A DNA stretch of 57,447 nucleotides from a virus. The stretch lies in the IMG/VR virus record IMGVR_UViG_3300031566_000035, positions 1-57,447 of that record; one strand, written 5' to 3'. A program made the translations under genes and the position numbers. Positions 9,677 to 17,629 of this stretch are shown piece after piece. The notes beneath the pieces were generated by a model, which saw only the letters and a list, made by a program, of their open reading frames with translations, did not search any database and was not told the origin of the DNA. How positions within the stretch are numbered: position 1 is the stretch's first letter; each line of letters starts with the position of its first letter.

Positions 9677-10383
9677 AAATAACCAAAACGGCAAAAATAG
9701 CGGTAACGACATTCATAATTTTTATCCTTGTAATTTCCGCTTGGCAATTTTATAAACTTTTCGACAAAAACAAAACCTACGAAACGCAATTACAATTTTC
9801 CAATGCGAAAATAAGCCTATACAGCGATACGGTAACCGTTTTGAAGCAGGATACCGCAAAGTTGTTAAGGCGCATCGACAGCTTCGCTAAAGCGGCACAC
9901 GAGACATTTTTGTTGCACGAAGCGGAAATACAAAAAAGGTTGGCTTTGGAAAAAGAAAAAGAAGCCGCAAAAGAAGGGATAAAAAACTCCTCAGAGCCGG
10001 AACAGGTCAAATTTTTTATCTCTTATACCGGGGAAAATTACGAACCAGAAATCTTCAAGGATAAATATCTTATAAGTTTCCCCAGTATAAGTTATTTCAA
10101 CAATATTGCAATAGACTATGATTTTTGCATCAGGAACAATCTGTCGTTAATAACCGATCTTGAAATCCGTAACAAAGAAATTTTAAATAAAAACGGTGAA
10201 TTGAAATCTTTTTATACGTATAGGGAAAAAACAGATAAAATGCTTATTATGAAAAATTCGATAATAGCAGAAAGCAATACAAAATTTTATTTGCAAAACG
10301 GCGAAATAAAAAAATACAAAAAACAAAGGAATGTATCTTATGGCCTTACAATAGCCCTTATTTTAATAAAATCCATATTCTAA
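9673..10383 (+). CDS. Spanin-like protein: N-terminal membrane helix plus coiled coil
   Basis: 236 residues with one N-terminal transmembrane helix (about 8-27), a long helical region rich in K, E and A (about 35-110), and a second helical/basic part with a hydrophobic end. Position right after the endolysin and the topology fit an i-spanin or Rz-like protein that disrupts the outer membrane. It is longer than most Rz proteins and no partner lipoprotein is evident next to it, although 10871-11137 looks lipoprotein-like. Confidence 0.5.
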   Translation: MKITKTAKIAVTTFIIFILVISAWQFYKLFDKNKTYETQLQFSNAKISLYSDTVTVLKQDTAKLLRRIDSFAKAAHETFLLHEAEIQKRLALEKEKEAAKEGIKNSSEPEQVKFFISYTGENYEPEIFKDKYLISFPSISYFNNIAIDYDFCIRNNLSLITDLEIRNKEILNKNGELKSFYTYREKTDKMLIMKNSIIAESNTKFYLQNGEIKKYKKQRNVSYGLTIALILIKSIF

Positions 10384-10426
10384 TTATATGTAAATCAGTT
10401 ATTTAATTAGACATCTTTATGGTTTA

Positions 10427-10456
10427 AGGGAATCAAATATAGGTTCTCTTTTTTTT
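10427..10456 (+). terminator. Terminator closing the late/lysis operon
   Basis: AGGGAAT pairs with GTTCTCT (two G-U pairs) around a short AT loop and is followed by a run of seven or more T. It lies 40 bp after the last lysis gene and just before the early promoter. Confidence 0.5.
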
Positions 10457-10500
10457 AAATATTTATTCTTATTTATACTAAATATAAACAACGAAAAAAC

Positions 10501-10531
10501 TTGACTTCTTGTTTGTTTATTTATATATTTG
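10501..10531 (+). promoter_or_regulatory. Early promoter, Bacteroidota type
   Basis: TTG at 10501-10503 and TATATTTG at 10524-10531 are separated by 20 bases, matching the Bacteroidota sigma-factor consensus (TTG ... TAnnTTTG). It faces the whole early region, starting about 45 bp upstream of the first early gene. Confidence 0.75.
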
Positions 10532-10575
10532 AAATATGAAACAATCAAATAAACAATTAATCTAAATTAAAAACC

Positions 10576-10887
10576 ATGAAAAAGCACACGATCGAGAAAA
10601 TAGATTTATGGGACTCAAAAAGACAAGGTGAATCATTCGACATTTCAACTCCTGATTCTTTTGCGGAAAAGAGATGTTCAGAATTGAACTTGATGGGAGA
10701 AGAATATAAGCATAATTATGTTTACATTATCAATCCGGAAAATAAAGACGGCTTTCCATTCGAGTTATATGAGACCGATTATTCATCGAGGGCACATGTA
10801 ACTCCGGTTGTAATTGGAATTTACAGGAAGCCTTTAAAATCGAAAAAAATGAAAACATCGATAAAAGAAGATGAAAAAATTATTTAA
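10576..10887 (+). CDS. First early gene, unknown function
   Basis: 103 residues, acidic/basic mixed, with no membrane segment or known motif. It follows the strong promoter at 10501, so it is probably expressed immediately after infection. The 3' end overlaps the next gene by 17 bases. Confidence 0.6.
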   Translation: MKKHTIEKIDLWDSKRQGESFDISTPDSFAEKRCSELNLMGEEYKHNYVYIINPENKDGFPFELYETDYSSRAHVTPVVIGIYRKPLKSKKMKTSIKEDEKII

Positions 10888-11137
10888 AATAATACATTTT
10901 ATTTTTATTTTTATTTTTATTTTGTTTGTTGTATTTACATGTGATTTAAAAGAACAAAAGTTGAGACGAGAAATGTTAAGGGTTTCTGATTTGCAAGATA
11001 AATACATTGAAAAATATTTAAAGCTGCCATTTAAAGGATCGTATGAATTGAAAAAAATATATAATGATTCGATACAATTATACCGTGATAGCGTGCATTA
11101 CTTTTATATCGAAATATATCCAAAAAATATACATTAA
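10871..11137 (+). CDS. Membrane or lipoprotein-like protein
   Basis: 88 residues starting with a very hydrophobic stretch (about 4-25) ending FVVFTC, which could be a degenerate lipobox followed by a charged C-terminal part. An immediate-early membrane protein may act in superinfection exclusion. That is inference. The overlap with the previous gene implies coupled translation. Confidence 0.5.
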   Translation: MKKLFKIIHFIFIFIFILFVVFTCDLKEQKLRREMLRVSDLQDKYIEKYLKLPFKGSYELKKIYNDSIQLYRDSVHYFYIEIYPKNIH

Positions 11138-11159
11138 TAACAAAATCATAAAAGAAAGT

Positions 11160-11348
11160 ATGGAAAAAAAAGACATATGCCCTATTTTGAAGAAAATGGA
11201 GAAAGGCGAAAAGGAAGAGTATCCATCAGATCGGTATTCGACATTGAGAACATCCATTCACAGGATACAAACAGAAACCGGGAAAAGATTCTCATTGAGA
11301 AGATCGGCGAAACCATTAAATTCGCTTATTATCGAAAGGGTAAAATAA
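11160..11348 (+). CDS. Small basic protein (62 aa)
   Basis: 62 residues. The C-terminal half (RTSIHRIQTETGKRFSLRR ... IIERVK) resembles small basic proteins common in Bacteroidota phages and mobile elements, probably nucleic-acid associated, though their role is unknown to me. The start at 11160 is chosen over one at 11064 because the earlier one overlaps the previous gene and encodes an unconvincing N-terminus. Confidence 0.5.
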   Translation: MEKKDICPILKKMEKGEKEEYPSDRYSTLRTSIHRIQTETGKRFSLRRSAKPLNSLIIERVK

Positions 11349-11353
11349 AAATT

Positions 11354-11905
11354 ATGAAAATGGCAAGATTAGATTTGAATAGTGAAAAGAAACTCCGTAA
11401 AATTCCAATACTTATTACAAAGTGGAATGATGAAAATGTGGGATGGCGTGTTGAAATAGCAGACAATTATGAAGACTATAAACCTGTAAAACCGAATGAG
11501 GTAAATTTTGAGGACTTATCATTTCTTTTTGAGCACAATGTAGATACCCATGAAGATGACCGCCTACTATTTTATAGAAAAAAGGATGCGGTGGCATGTG
11601 CCGAATATATAAATAAAACTTACTTGAACAATAAATGTAAAGTGTGGCTTTACGGGGAATCGCGCCTGATAAATTCATGCCATCCAGTGCATGACAGTGC
11701 GCAGGCTATTGAAGATAAATTAGAACATTTAAAATTAAACGAGAAAGAATCGGAATTAGTAAGAATACTTTTAAGGATCGAATTTGATCGTGAAAAATCT
11801 GCTTATATTTATTCCAAAGAATATTACGAAAGAATAATTTCCATTTCAGAAAAGTTAGGACTTGAAAAGGAATTTATCCAAGACCTTAAAAAAGACATGA
11901 AATGA
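11354..11905 (+). CDS. Hypothetical early protein (183 aa)
   Basis: The ATG at 11354 gives 183 residues. A longer frame from 11177 overlaps the preceding small gene and is rejected. Charged, with a helical C-terminal half (about 110-183). Function not recognised. It ends four bases inside the next gene. Confidence 0.55.
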   Translation: MKMARLDLNSEKKLRKIPILITKWNDENVGWRVEIADNYEDYKPVKPNEVNFEDLSFLFEHNVDTHEDDRLLFYRKKDAVACAEYINKTYLNNKCKVWLYGESRLINSCHPVHDSAQAIEDKLEHLKLNEKESELVRILLRIEFDREKSAYIYSKEYYERIISISEKLGLEKEFIQDLKKDMK

Positions 11906-12324
11906 AAAAAATAACAATAAAAAAAGATAAATCGCTTATTAAATTAGCGACACTTCTTGGCAGGTCCCCCGATTTGCTAATTGAACAAATGTTATCGGCG
12001 GCACAAAGAGAAGGATTGACGGACGATGTTTGCAATGTGCAGATGTTATTGGTCGATATTTTTGTGTTGCACGGGGATTTATATACAAACTCCGGGGCCT
12101 GCCTACTGTGTACGGGAAGCCATGATTCGAGGATAATAGAATTGTTCGAGAAACTTATTATTCGGGGCGTCGGTGATTGCCCTGAGTGCGGGTGCGAATC
12201 CGAAGAAAGCCCAAAAAACAGGTACACTCCATTAGGGCCGCACCCTTGCCTTGACCAACCAGAGATTATCGGCGATGAGCTAATGGTTTGCATGAAATGC
12301 AAAAATGAATTTTATAAAAAATAA
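11902..12324 (+). CDS. Zinc-ribbon protein (140 aa)
   Basis: 140 residues. Cysteine pairs CLLC (about 69-72), CPECGC (about 94-99) and a late CMKC (about 132-135) suggest a zinc ribbon or treble-clef fold. Probably nucleic-acid or protein binding. The start overlaps the previous stop (ATGA). Confidence 0.55.
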   Translation: MKKITIKKDKSLIKLATLLGRSPDLLIEQMLSAAQREGLTDDVCNVQMLLVDIFVLHGDLYTNSGACLLCTGSHDSRIIELFEKLIIRGVGDCPECGCESEESPKNRYTPLGPHPCLDQPEIIGDELMVCMKCKNEFYKK

Positions 12325-12331
12325 ATTTATT

Positions 12332-12658
12332 ATGAGTGAAAATATAAATACAATGACAACAGAACAAATTTATGAATTATTGATTGAGGCTTCAAAAGTT
12401 GAAACCTCTGGATTTAGAAAAAACAAAATACAATGCTTGTTAGGTGAGCAATCCGCTGGGTTTAATGGTGAATATTACGAAATTGAAGGATGTGTGGCTG
12501 GAATAAAGCCAATCCTCGATAAACTGTACTTAGATACGCTGGATAATAATCCAAAACTGTTACCTTCTCTATTGCCAGTTTTTGCAATAATATCGGGTGA
12601 ACGAGAAAAGGAACATATAGTTGCCGATGCTGATTGGAATTTCATTAATAGGCTATAA
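12332..12658 (+). CDS. Hypothetical protein (108 aa)
   Basis: 108 residues from the ATG at 12332; a start at 12305 would lie inside the previous gene. Small, soluble and mostly helical. No family recognised. Part of a tightly packed early operon leading to the recombination genes. Confidence 0.5.
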   Translation: MSENINTMTTEQIYELLIEASKVETSGFRKNKIQCLLGEQSAGFNGEYYEIEGCVAGIKPILDKLYLDTLDNNPKLLPSLLPVFAIISGEREKEHIVADADWNFINRL

Positions 12659-12680
12659 AGGCGGTTTTAAAACTAAAAAT

Positions 12681-12851
12681 ATGAAAACAGTAGACGATTA
12701 TTTGATTGCTCTTGAAAAAAAGGGCAATGATAAAAACGACCAACTCTTAACAAAGTTGCACGCTTTTTTGATGAACCAAAAAGCAAACGGAAAAGGGAAT
12801 ATGTCCGTAACGAATGTTGAAATGTTGAACTTGATAAATAAATATTTATGA
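12681..12851 (+). CDS. Small helical protein (56 aa)
   Basis: 56 residues, predicted all-helical, ending four bases inside the following nuclease gene. Translational coupling suggests a partner or accessory of the nuclease, but no motif proves it. Confidence 0.5.
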   Translation: MKTVDDYLIALEKKGNDKNDQLLTKLHAFLMNQKANGKGNMSVTNVEMLNLINKYL

Positions 12852-13669
12852 AGGCATTTTTTGTAAATCTGAACACAAAACAAATCCATGTACCAAATTC
12901 GAGGTGGTACGAGATCGGCGATTACACAAAGACAAAAATAGCATATCCCGGAGTAACCTCGATTTTACAAGTAAAGGCAAAGCAAGGATTGATGAACTGG
13001 CAGATCCAAATAACTAAATTAGGCATAGACCCAAAGGAACTTGGACGGAAGATGATGGACGAGGGCAGCAAGGTACATAATGCAGCAGAAAAATTAACGA
13101 ACGGTGAAACGTTGACGTATTCTGATGAATATGATTTTTATGGGGAATGGCTACCGATCTGTAGGTTCAAATCCGCGTTCGAGGAACTTGAAATAAAGCC
13201 TATCCTCATAGAACAAACCGTGTGGTCGAATAGGATGAAGTGTGCCGGGACATTGGATCAGTTATCATTCATCACATTGAAAGGACTTAAAAATCCGGTC
13301 TTGGCATTGATCGACCTGAAAAGGAGCGCAAACGCATACATAGATTACCAATGGCAAATATCAGCTTATAAGGAATGCTTGGTCGAAATGATCGAAAAAC
13401 AAGATAGCATGAGCAAATTCCTTGTATCTTATTTGTGCGATAAAATGAAAATGAGATCAAACGAGATACTCGATGAACTTAAAAAGACAAGGTGTTTTTT
13501 GCTCCTTTTGAACACGCCGACAAAAAAAGGGTGGAGATTGGCGGAGGTTGAAAATATCGAAACCAAACTTGCGGGATTCGAGGCTTGCAATACATTGTTC
13601 AAAGTGGAATACCCGAACTTGGAATATATACGTGAACTTTATCCAACTGAATTAACTTTAAATTTATAA
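12848..13669 (+). CDS. PD-(D/E)XK exonuclease, RecB/Cas4-like
   Basis: 273 residues. Nuclease signature residues are visible in order: EGSKVHN (about 75), GTLDQL (about 134), the LIDLKR strand carrying D-x-K (about 153-158), and a QWQISAYKE helix (about 168-176). This is the layout of PDDEXK family exonucleases used in phage recombination or end resection. The next gene, four bases downstream, encodes an SSB-like protein, making a likely recombination pair. Confidence 0.75.
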   Translation: MKAFFVNLNTKQIHVPNSRWYEIGDYTKTKIAYPGVTSILQVKAKQGLMNWQIQITKLGIDPKELGRKMMDEGSKVHNAAEKLTNGETLTYSDEYDFYGEWLPICRFKSAFEELEIKPILIEQTVWSNRMKCAGTLDQLSFITLKGLKNPVLALIDLKRSANAYIDYQWQISAYKECLVEMIEKQDSMSKFLVSYLCDKMKMRSNEILDELKKTRCFLLLLNTPTKKGWRLAEVENIETKLAGFEACNTLFKVEYPNLEYIRELYPTELTLNL

Positions 13670-13672
13670 AAA

Positions 13673-14437
13673 ATGAATTACAGAGACAAATTAAAAGAAT
13701 CGCAAGGGGACAACCAGTCATTCCCAAAATTAATACCCGATTTATTTATCGAGGTAAAGGACAACAACGGAGTACCATCATTTTCTTTTTGGGATAAGGA
13801 TTTGGAGAAACGCAAATACAATCCAAAACCTATTGTTGGAGTATTGATAGGCAAATGTATTGCCGCATCTATCTATGACGACCAGCTTGGCCCAAAAGGC
13901 GGAACTTATAAGAGTTCATATTATCTTAACAATAACAATCAAATTGTGCTATTTGGCAATGGGGGAAAAATTGAGGTTAAGGGAACTATTGAAGATTTGG
14001 AACGGTTCGCAAATGGATGTACCGGAAATTTATCTAAAAAACAAGTATTATTGGTTCTTACAGATAATGGCTTGATGGCCGTTTCAACAAATCTAACCCT
14101 GTCTATCGGGCAGCTATCTTCTATTGGAACCGATGTTTTTTTAGATAAAAATATCATTCTTACTCCAACTCTTTACAATCCCGATGACATAGAAATTTCT
14201 TCTAAAACTAAAAAATATCTTGGCAAATTCGCAGCTACAAACAAACCTAAATACGCGTCCATTTCAATTGGAGGGAATATTGACGATACCATGCAAGGAT
14301 TAAGCGAGGCTGCCGATATGTTTATTGAATGGCGGAATCATATAAATAAAGGCGGTGATGTTATTGTAGAAATAAACGAAGATATACATGAACATTCCAT
14401 TGATGACATTCCGCCAGAAGATGATTTGCCTTTTTGA
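13673..14437 (+). CDS. Putative single-stranded DNA-binding protein with acidic tail
   Basis: 254 residues. The body is beta-rich and lacks an obvious known fold, but the last residues form an acidic tail ending PPEDDLPF, very like the DDDIPF tip that bacterial SSB uses to recruit partners. Placement directly after a PD-(D/E)XK nuclease and before NinB supports a role coating ssDNA in recombination or replication. It does not look like classical SSB in its N-terminal part, so it may be a divergent OB-fold or a different annealing protein. Confidence 0.55.
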   Translation: MNYRDKLKESQGDNQSFPKLIPDLFIEVKDNNGVPSFSFWDKDLEKRKYNPKPIVGVLIGKCIAASIYDDQLGPKGGTYKSSYYLNNNNQIVLFGNGGKIEVKGTIEDLERFANGCTGNLSKKQVLLVLTDNGLMAVSTNLTLSIGQLSSIGTDVFLDKNIILTPTLYNPDDIEISSKTKKYLGKFAATNKPKYASISIGGNIDDTMQGLSEAADMFIEWRNHINKGGDVIVEINEDIHEHSIDDIPPEDDLPF

Positions 14438-14479
14438 TTTAATAAGATACCCATATTTGTGCTTTGGTTAATAATGGAT

Positions 14480-14527
14480 TCCGGCAATTTAATTGGGATA
14501 GCAGGTTCGATTCCTGCTGCCGGATCA
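14480..14527 (+). other. tRNA-like minihelix (acceptor plus T arm only)
   Basis: TCCGGCA (14480-14486) pairs perfectly with TGCCGGA (14518-14524) as a 7-bp acceptor stem. Immediately inside the 3' strand is a canonical T arm: GCAGG, loop TTCGATT, CCTGC (14501-14517). Only 14 bases, with a D-loop-like AATTGGGA, separate the 5' acceptor strand from the T arm, so there is no anticodon arm. It is a deleted tRNA gene or a tRNA mimic. Confidence 0.65.
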
Positions 14528-14575
14528 AAAAATTAAACATAAAAAACACAAAAAAATATAAAAATCAGAAAAATT

Positions 14576-14845
14576 ATGAAAATAGAACTTTCTTACAAAC
14601 ATTCAAAACTTGACAAAACACAACAATTCGGATTGGTTATAAATGGAATTAATGAAGATTACGCACGATGGGTGTTTTTTTATTTGGGGAAATATCTGGG
14701 TGTAAAAGAACCGTCAATTTTCCCGTATAAAATTGGAGAAATTTTATATGATTATAAACATCTCAACGATGCGGAACGACAAGGATTGCTGATAGCCAAT
14801 AAAATCGTTAAAAAATTAAAAAAATCAGAACCGATTGTATTTTAG
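14576..14845 (+). CDS. Hypothetical protein (89 aa)
   Basis: 89 residues, basic, mixed alpha/beta character. No recognised motif. It sits between the tRNA-like element and a helix-turn-helix gene, preceded by an A-rich leader. Confidence 0.5.
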   Translation: MKIELSYKHSKLDKTQQFGLVINGINEDYARWVFFYLGKYLGVKEPSIFPYKIGEILYDYKHLNDAERQGLLIANKIVKKLKKSEPIVF

Positions 14846-14885
14846 ATGGGCCAATTAATTATTTTATAGATTATAAATAAATATC

Positions 14886-15113
14886 ATGAAAAAAACGCAA
14901 TTACAAAAAGTCAAAGACCATTTAGAACTTTATGGAAGTATAACTACAATGTGCGCATTCAATCGTTATGGGATAACAAGATTGAGCGAACACATAAGAA
15001 AATTGAGGAACGAATATTATTGGAGCATCCCGGACGAATGGATTTGTCCATTCAAAGGTAATAGATATAAAGTTTATAAATTTAAAAACAATGCTGAAAA
15101 TAAAGAAGTTTAA
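14886..15113 (+). CDS. Helix-turn-helix protein
   Basis: 75 residues. The segment KVKDHLELYGSIT ... NRYGITRLSEHIRKLR (about 8-42) matches the small HTH domain often found next to NinB/NinG in Bacteroidota phages. A basic C-terminus follows. Likely DNA binding, perhaps in recombination or regulation. Confidence 0.65.
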   Translation: MKKTQLQKVKDHLELYGSITTMCAFNRYGITRLSEHIRKLRNEYYWSIPDEWICPFKGNRYKVYKFKNNAENKEV

Positions 15114-15154
15114 AATATTGAAGCGGATAAAAATCAGGTAACGAAACATAAAAA

Positions 15155-15601
15155 ATGAGGGAAATTTCTACGTATGGAAATATTGAAAGCGGGAAATTAA
15201 AAATCTATAAGAAAAGAGAATTCTTGGAAAGTATAGAAATCCTTGGTGGGAATAAAAAAGTCCGTGTTGAAATAATAATAAAAAAACTTTATAAAAAACG
15301 CAGCAATGAACAAAACAGGTATTATTGGGGATATATAATAATGGAATTTTGCAGGGGGTTCAAAGAAACAACAGGTGAAATAATATCAAAGGAACAAGCT
15401 CATGAATTTCTTAAAAGTAAATTCCTTTATATTGAATTCGTAAATGAAGAACATGGAACAATAGAGCGCATTCCAAGACAGTCATCAAAATTGACAACTG
15501 TTGAGTGGATCGAATTCAATGATGAATGCGGGAAATTTATAACCGAATGGTTCGGGATAACAATACTTGAACCTAATCAACAATCTGAATTAATATTTTA
15601 A
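15155..15601 (+). CDS. ninB: NinB-family recombination protein
   Basis: 148 residues. The central motif KKRSNEQNRYYWGYI (about 48-62) is the hallmark of the NinB/Orf family, which in lambda helps load recombinases on SSB-coated ssDNA. Neighbours (nuclease, SSB-like protein, HTH protein, and NinG further on) make a coherent recombination set. Confidence 0.75.
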   Translation: MREISTYGNIESGKLKIYKKREFLESIEILGGNKKVRVEIIIKKLYKKRSNEQNRYYWGYIIMEFCRGFKETTGEIISKEQAHEFLKSKFLYIEFVNEEHGTIERIPRQSSKLTTVEWIEFNDECGKFITEWFGITILEPNQQSELIF

Positions 15602-15605
15602 GACA

Positions 15606-15704
15606 ATGGAATTATTCTGGGTTCAAACAATACGATTGATAATAATATGCTTGATTTGCTTTGCTGTTCTCGTGATCGGATACAAAAATGCAAGAAGAAA
15701 TTAA
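15606..15704 (+). CDS. Tiny membrane protein (32 aa)
   Basis: 32 residues: one hydrophobic helix (LIIICLICFAVLVIGY) with a basic end (KNARRN). It begins five bases after the NinB stop. Small phage membrane peptides are common, but the function is unknown. Confidence 0.4.
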   Translation: MELFWVQTIRLIIICLICFAVLVIGYKNARRN

Positions 15705-15724
15705 TAACTAAAAAGATAAAAATC

Positions 15725-15937
15725 ATGATAGGAACACAAATAAAAAATGGCTTTATAGACTTTGCAAAAACAGACTTTAGCTGTCCAAATTGCGGGAAAG
15801 AATACAACGATACAGATGATAAGTTTTTAAAAAGATGCCAAAGAAATAAAAGTGGAACAACTAAAATAAAATGCGAATGCAGGAAGCCGTTTTTCATGAC
15901 TTATAATTATAAGTCAGATGCTGTGTCATTTTTATAA
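15725..15937 (+). CDS. Zinc-ribbon protein (70 aa)
   Basis: 70 residues from ATG 15725. CPNC (about 20-23) and CEC (about 51-53) pairs suggest a zinc ribbon. The last gene before the first attC-like site. Confidence 0.5.
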   Translation: MIGTQIKNGFIDFAKTDFSCPNCGKEYNDTDDKFLKRCQRNKSGTTKIKCECRKPFFMTYNYKSDAVSFL

Positions 15938-15938
15938 T

Positions 15939-16041
15939 ATAACCAACGATAGATAAATTTTCAAATTATAACAAAATGAAAAACGAAGCAAAAAAGATTG
16001 ATAACAAACAAGGCAATGGAGTTTTACCGTGTGTTAGCGGT
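15939..16041 (+). repeat. attC-like site 1
   Basis: Left half TAACCAACGATAGATAAA (from 15940); the right half ends at GTTAGCGG (16033-16040), whose complement reads CTAACACACGGTAAA. First site of the first cluster. The right half is inside ORF 15976-16257 and is read as VLPCVSGS. The following cassette also holds a second GTTG-type right end at 16200 and the HNH gene. Confidence 0.6.
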
Positions 16042-16257
16042 TCGTTTTCATGGAAAAAACTTCTACACAACTTTTGTTATTGGACAAATCCATTTTATAT
16101 GCTATCAACTGATTTAAAGAATAGTCCAAAAGCGCAGGCATTTATTGTAGAGCATTTCGGACATATACTTGAGCCAATAGTAATTTGGTTATCTAAAATG
16201 TTGTATTGCGCCATTAAGGCTTGTGCGCATAGCATCCGTTACGCTAAGAAAGGCTAA
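15976..16257 (+). CDS. Cassette ORF reading through a right half (93 aa)
   Basis: 93 residues. Residues about 16-24 (VLPCVSGSF) are encoded by the right half of site 1, with the recombination GTT as an in-frame Val codon. Downstream lies a basic/hydrophobic segment without known motif. The 3' end is made by the 51-bp repeat at 16200-16250. It looks like a composite ORF built by cassette insertion. Confidence 0.5.
   Translation: MKNEAKKIDNKQGNGVLPCVSGSFSWKKLLHNFCYWTNPFYMLSTDLKNSPKAQAFIVEHFGHILEPIVIWLSKMLYCAIKACAHSIRYAKKG
16200..16250 (+). repeat. 51-bp repeat, copy 1 (cassette head)
   Basis: Starts GTTGTATTGCGCC and ends CGTTACGCTAAGAA; identical to 22885-22935 except one G/A difference. In both places it starts at a GTTG right-half end, so it is the head of a duplicated or independently acquired cassette. 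Confidence 0.85.
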
Positions 16258-16284
16258 TTGAGTGATTTAAAAAGTTTTGAAATT

Positions 16285-16785
16285 ATGACTCATAAAGAAG
16301 AAAGAGAATTTATTCGACTAAAGTTTAATGGTAGATGTGCGTATTGCGGAAACCCATTGCCTAATAAGTGGCACGTAGACCATAAAATTCCAGTTGTTAG
16401 AAATAAAGAGTTTAATTATGAAAAAAACAAATGGGTTTCCGCAGGCTTTGAGAATCCAGAGAATGACAATATTGAAAACAAAATACCATCTTGTCCAAGT
16501 TGTAACATTAATAAACACTCATTGAGCGTAGATCAATTTCGTAGTTTGATTTCTGGATTTATAAAATCATTAAATAGAGACTCTGTGCAATATAAGGTAT
16601 CTAAAAGATATGGGTTGATACAAGAAATTGATAGGGATGTAGAATTTTATTTTGAAAAATTTCAAAACGAAAATCACGTCCCGTCGGTTTGCAAGTGTAT
16701 AAACTGGCATCCTTCAATTAAAGCAGATATGGGTAAAAAAGCAAGATGTTCGCATTGTGGTAAATTACGGCAAACTTATTGCTAA
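16285..16785 (+). CDS. HNH endonuclease with C-terminal zinc motif
   Basis: 166 residues from ATG 16285. CAYCG (about 17-21), HVDHKIPV (about 29-36, the HNH DH pair) and CPSCNINKH (about 73-81) form a classical HNH domain. A second cysteine cluster lies at the C-terminus (about 139-166, ending CSHCG...YC). Stop codon TAA is the TAA of site 2's left half. Probably a DNA nickase or homing-type nuclease carried as a cassette. Confidence 0.75.
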   Translation: MTHKEEREFIRLKFNGRCAYCGNPLPNKWHVDHKIPVVRNKEFNYEKNKWVSAGFENPENDNIENKIPSCPSCNINKHSLSVDQFRSLISGFIKSLNRDSVQYKVSKRYGLIQEIDRDVEFYFEKFQNENHVPSVCKCINWHPSIKADMGKKARCSHCGKLRQTYC

Positions 16786-16905
16786 CGGTGGTGTATGACA
16801 CGTTTGAATTAAACAGACATTAATTAAAAATACTATACAGTTATGAAAAACACTAAATATACAAATACAGACTACGTGCAAATGTGTTATGACACGTTGT
16901 TAGCA
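16780..16905 (+). repeat. attC-like site 2
   Basis: Left half GCTAACGGTGGTGTATGACA (16781-16800); right half GTGTTATGACACGTTGTTAG (16884-16903). Arms are imperfect reverse complements. The next cassette starts TTAGCACCC and ends GGGTGCTAAC, a perfect match to the self-complementarity rule. Confidence 0.8.
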
Positions 16906-17085
16906 CCCGTTGTTTGGGGCGTTAATAAATTCGGACAAGAAGTAAAAGAACATGATAAGCTAAGTTGTGGCAATGGACACGATACTTGGTTTACTCACGT
17001 AATGTTTGACACACAAAGAAACTGTTGGCACAGGGAGCAAGACTATTACCACAGCCGAGTGGTTGGTTTTTACAATGGGTGCTAA
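16843..17085 (+). CDS. Cassette ORF through right half of site 2 (80 aa)
   Basis: 80 residues. The N-terminus is encoded in the loop of site 2, and the right half is read as YDTLLAP (Leu-Leu at the GTTA). A later ATG at 16882 also lies in the right half. The C-terminal part (NGHDTWFTHVMFD ... HREQDYYHSR) has many His and aromatic residues but no known family. Its TAA stop lies in the next left half. Confidence 0.5.
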   Translation: MKNTKYTNTDYVQMCYDTLLAPVVWGVNKFGQEVKEHDKLSCGNGHDTWFTHVMFDTQRNCWHREQDYYHSRVVGFYNGC

Positions 17086-17361
17086 CGGTTTGTGTTTGTG
17101 TAGTGCGTGAAATATGCACAAAATTTGATACGAGATGAAAAAAACAATTTTATTTAACGACTTCTGTGCTAATAAAAAATGTGAAGAATATATTGCATGG
17201 AATTATGATGTCGAAGGTTGTCCAGTAGACTGTGAAAGTTGTAAACTGGTAGGACAAAGCCATGACATTACGGAATATCCTAAAAATTGTTTGTTTTTGA
17301 ATGACATACAAAAGTTTGAACGAGGCAGAAAGTAAGCATGGAATTTACGCATTGTTAGCGT
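17081..17361 (+). repeat. attC-like site 3 (gene in loop)
   Basis: Left TAACGG at 17083 with inner arm TGCGTGAAAT; right half AATTTACGCATTGTTAGCG (17342-17360). The pairing is less regular, with about ten extra bases in the left arm. Gene 17135-17335 lies between the halves. Confidence 0.55.
17135..17335 (+). CDS. Cysteine-rich small protein (66 aa)
   Basis: 66 residues with seven cysteines, including CEEY...GCPVDCESC (about 16-37), suggesting zinc binding. It lies in the loop between the halves of site 3 rather than in a conventional cassette position. Function unknown. Confidence 0.5.
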   Translation: MKKTILFNDFCANKKCEEYIAWNYDVEGCPVDCESCKLVGQSHDITEYPKNCLFLNDIQKFERGRK

Positions 17362-17431
17362 TATTGTGTTTTGCGAAACTATTTTGCTTCAACTTAGATT
17401 AAACTTTGTTGAGCAAAATATTAACGCTAAC
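17355..17431 (+). other. Non-coding cassette with internal hairpin
   Basis: Begins TTAGCGTT and ends AACGCTAAC (self-complementary ends) but holds no ORF. Its middle can fold: ATTTTGCTTCAAC pairs with GTTGAGCAAAAT. It may supply an RNA, a promoter or simply be a decayed cassette. Confidence 0.6.
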
Positions 17432-17629
17432 GGTTTAGGTATGGCATGTAATTTTACGAATTAAAAGAACGAAATAATGGAAACAAAAGTATTAGAAATT
17501 ATTAAAGATGAAAGTGAAAAAGCAGATGTTAGAAAATACACCTGCATTAACGGATTTGGATATTCGCAGTTTGAACGCAATATAGCAGATAGGGTAGTAA
17601 AATTATTTGCTATACCACGTGTTACAAAC
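17424..17629 (+). repeat. attC-like site 4
   Basis: Left half GCTAACGGTTTAGGTATGGC (17427-17446); right half GCTATACCACGTGTTAC (17609-17625). The right half is inside ORF 17477-17719. The cassette head TTACAAAC matches its tail GTTTGTAAC. Confidence 0.7.

Noticed and set aside
11177-11353. N-terminal extension of the gene at 11354
   Set aside because: It overlaps the better supported small gene 11160-11348, and its translation lacks the character of the downstream part.
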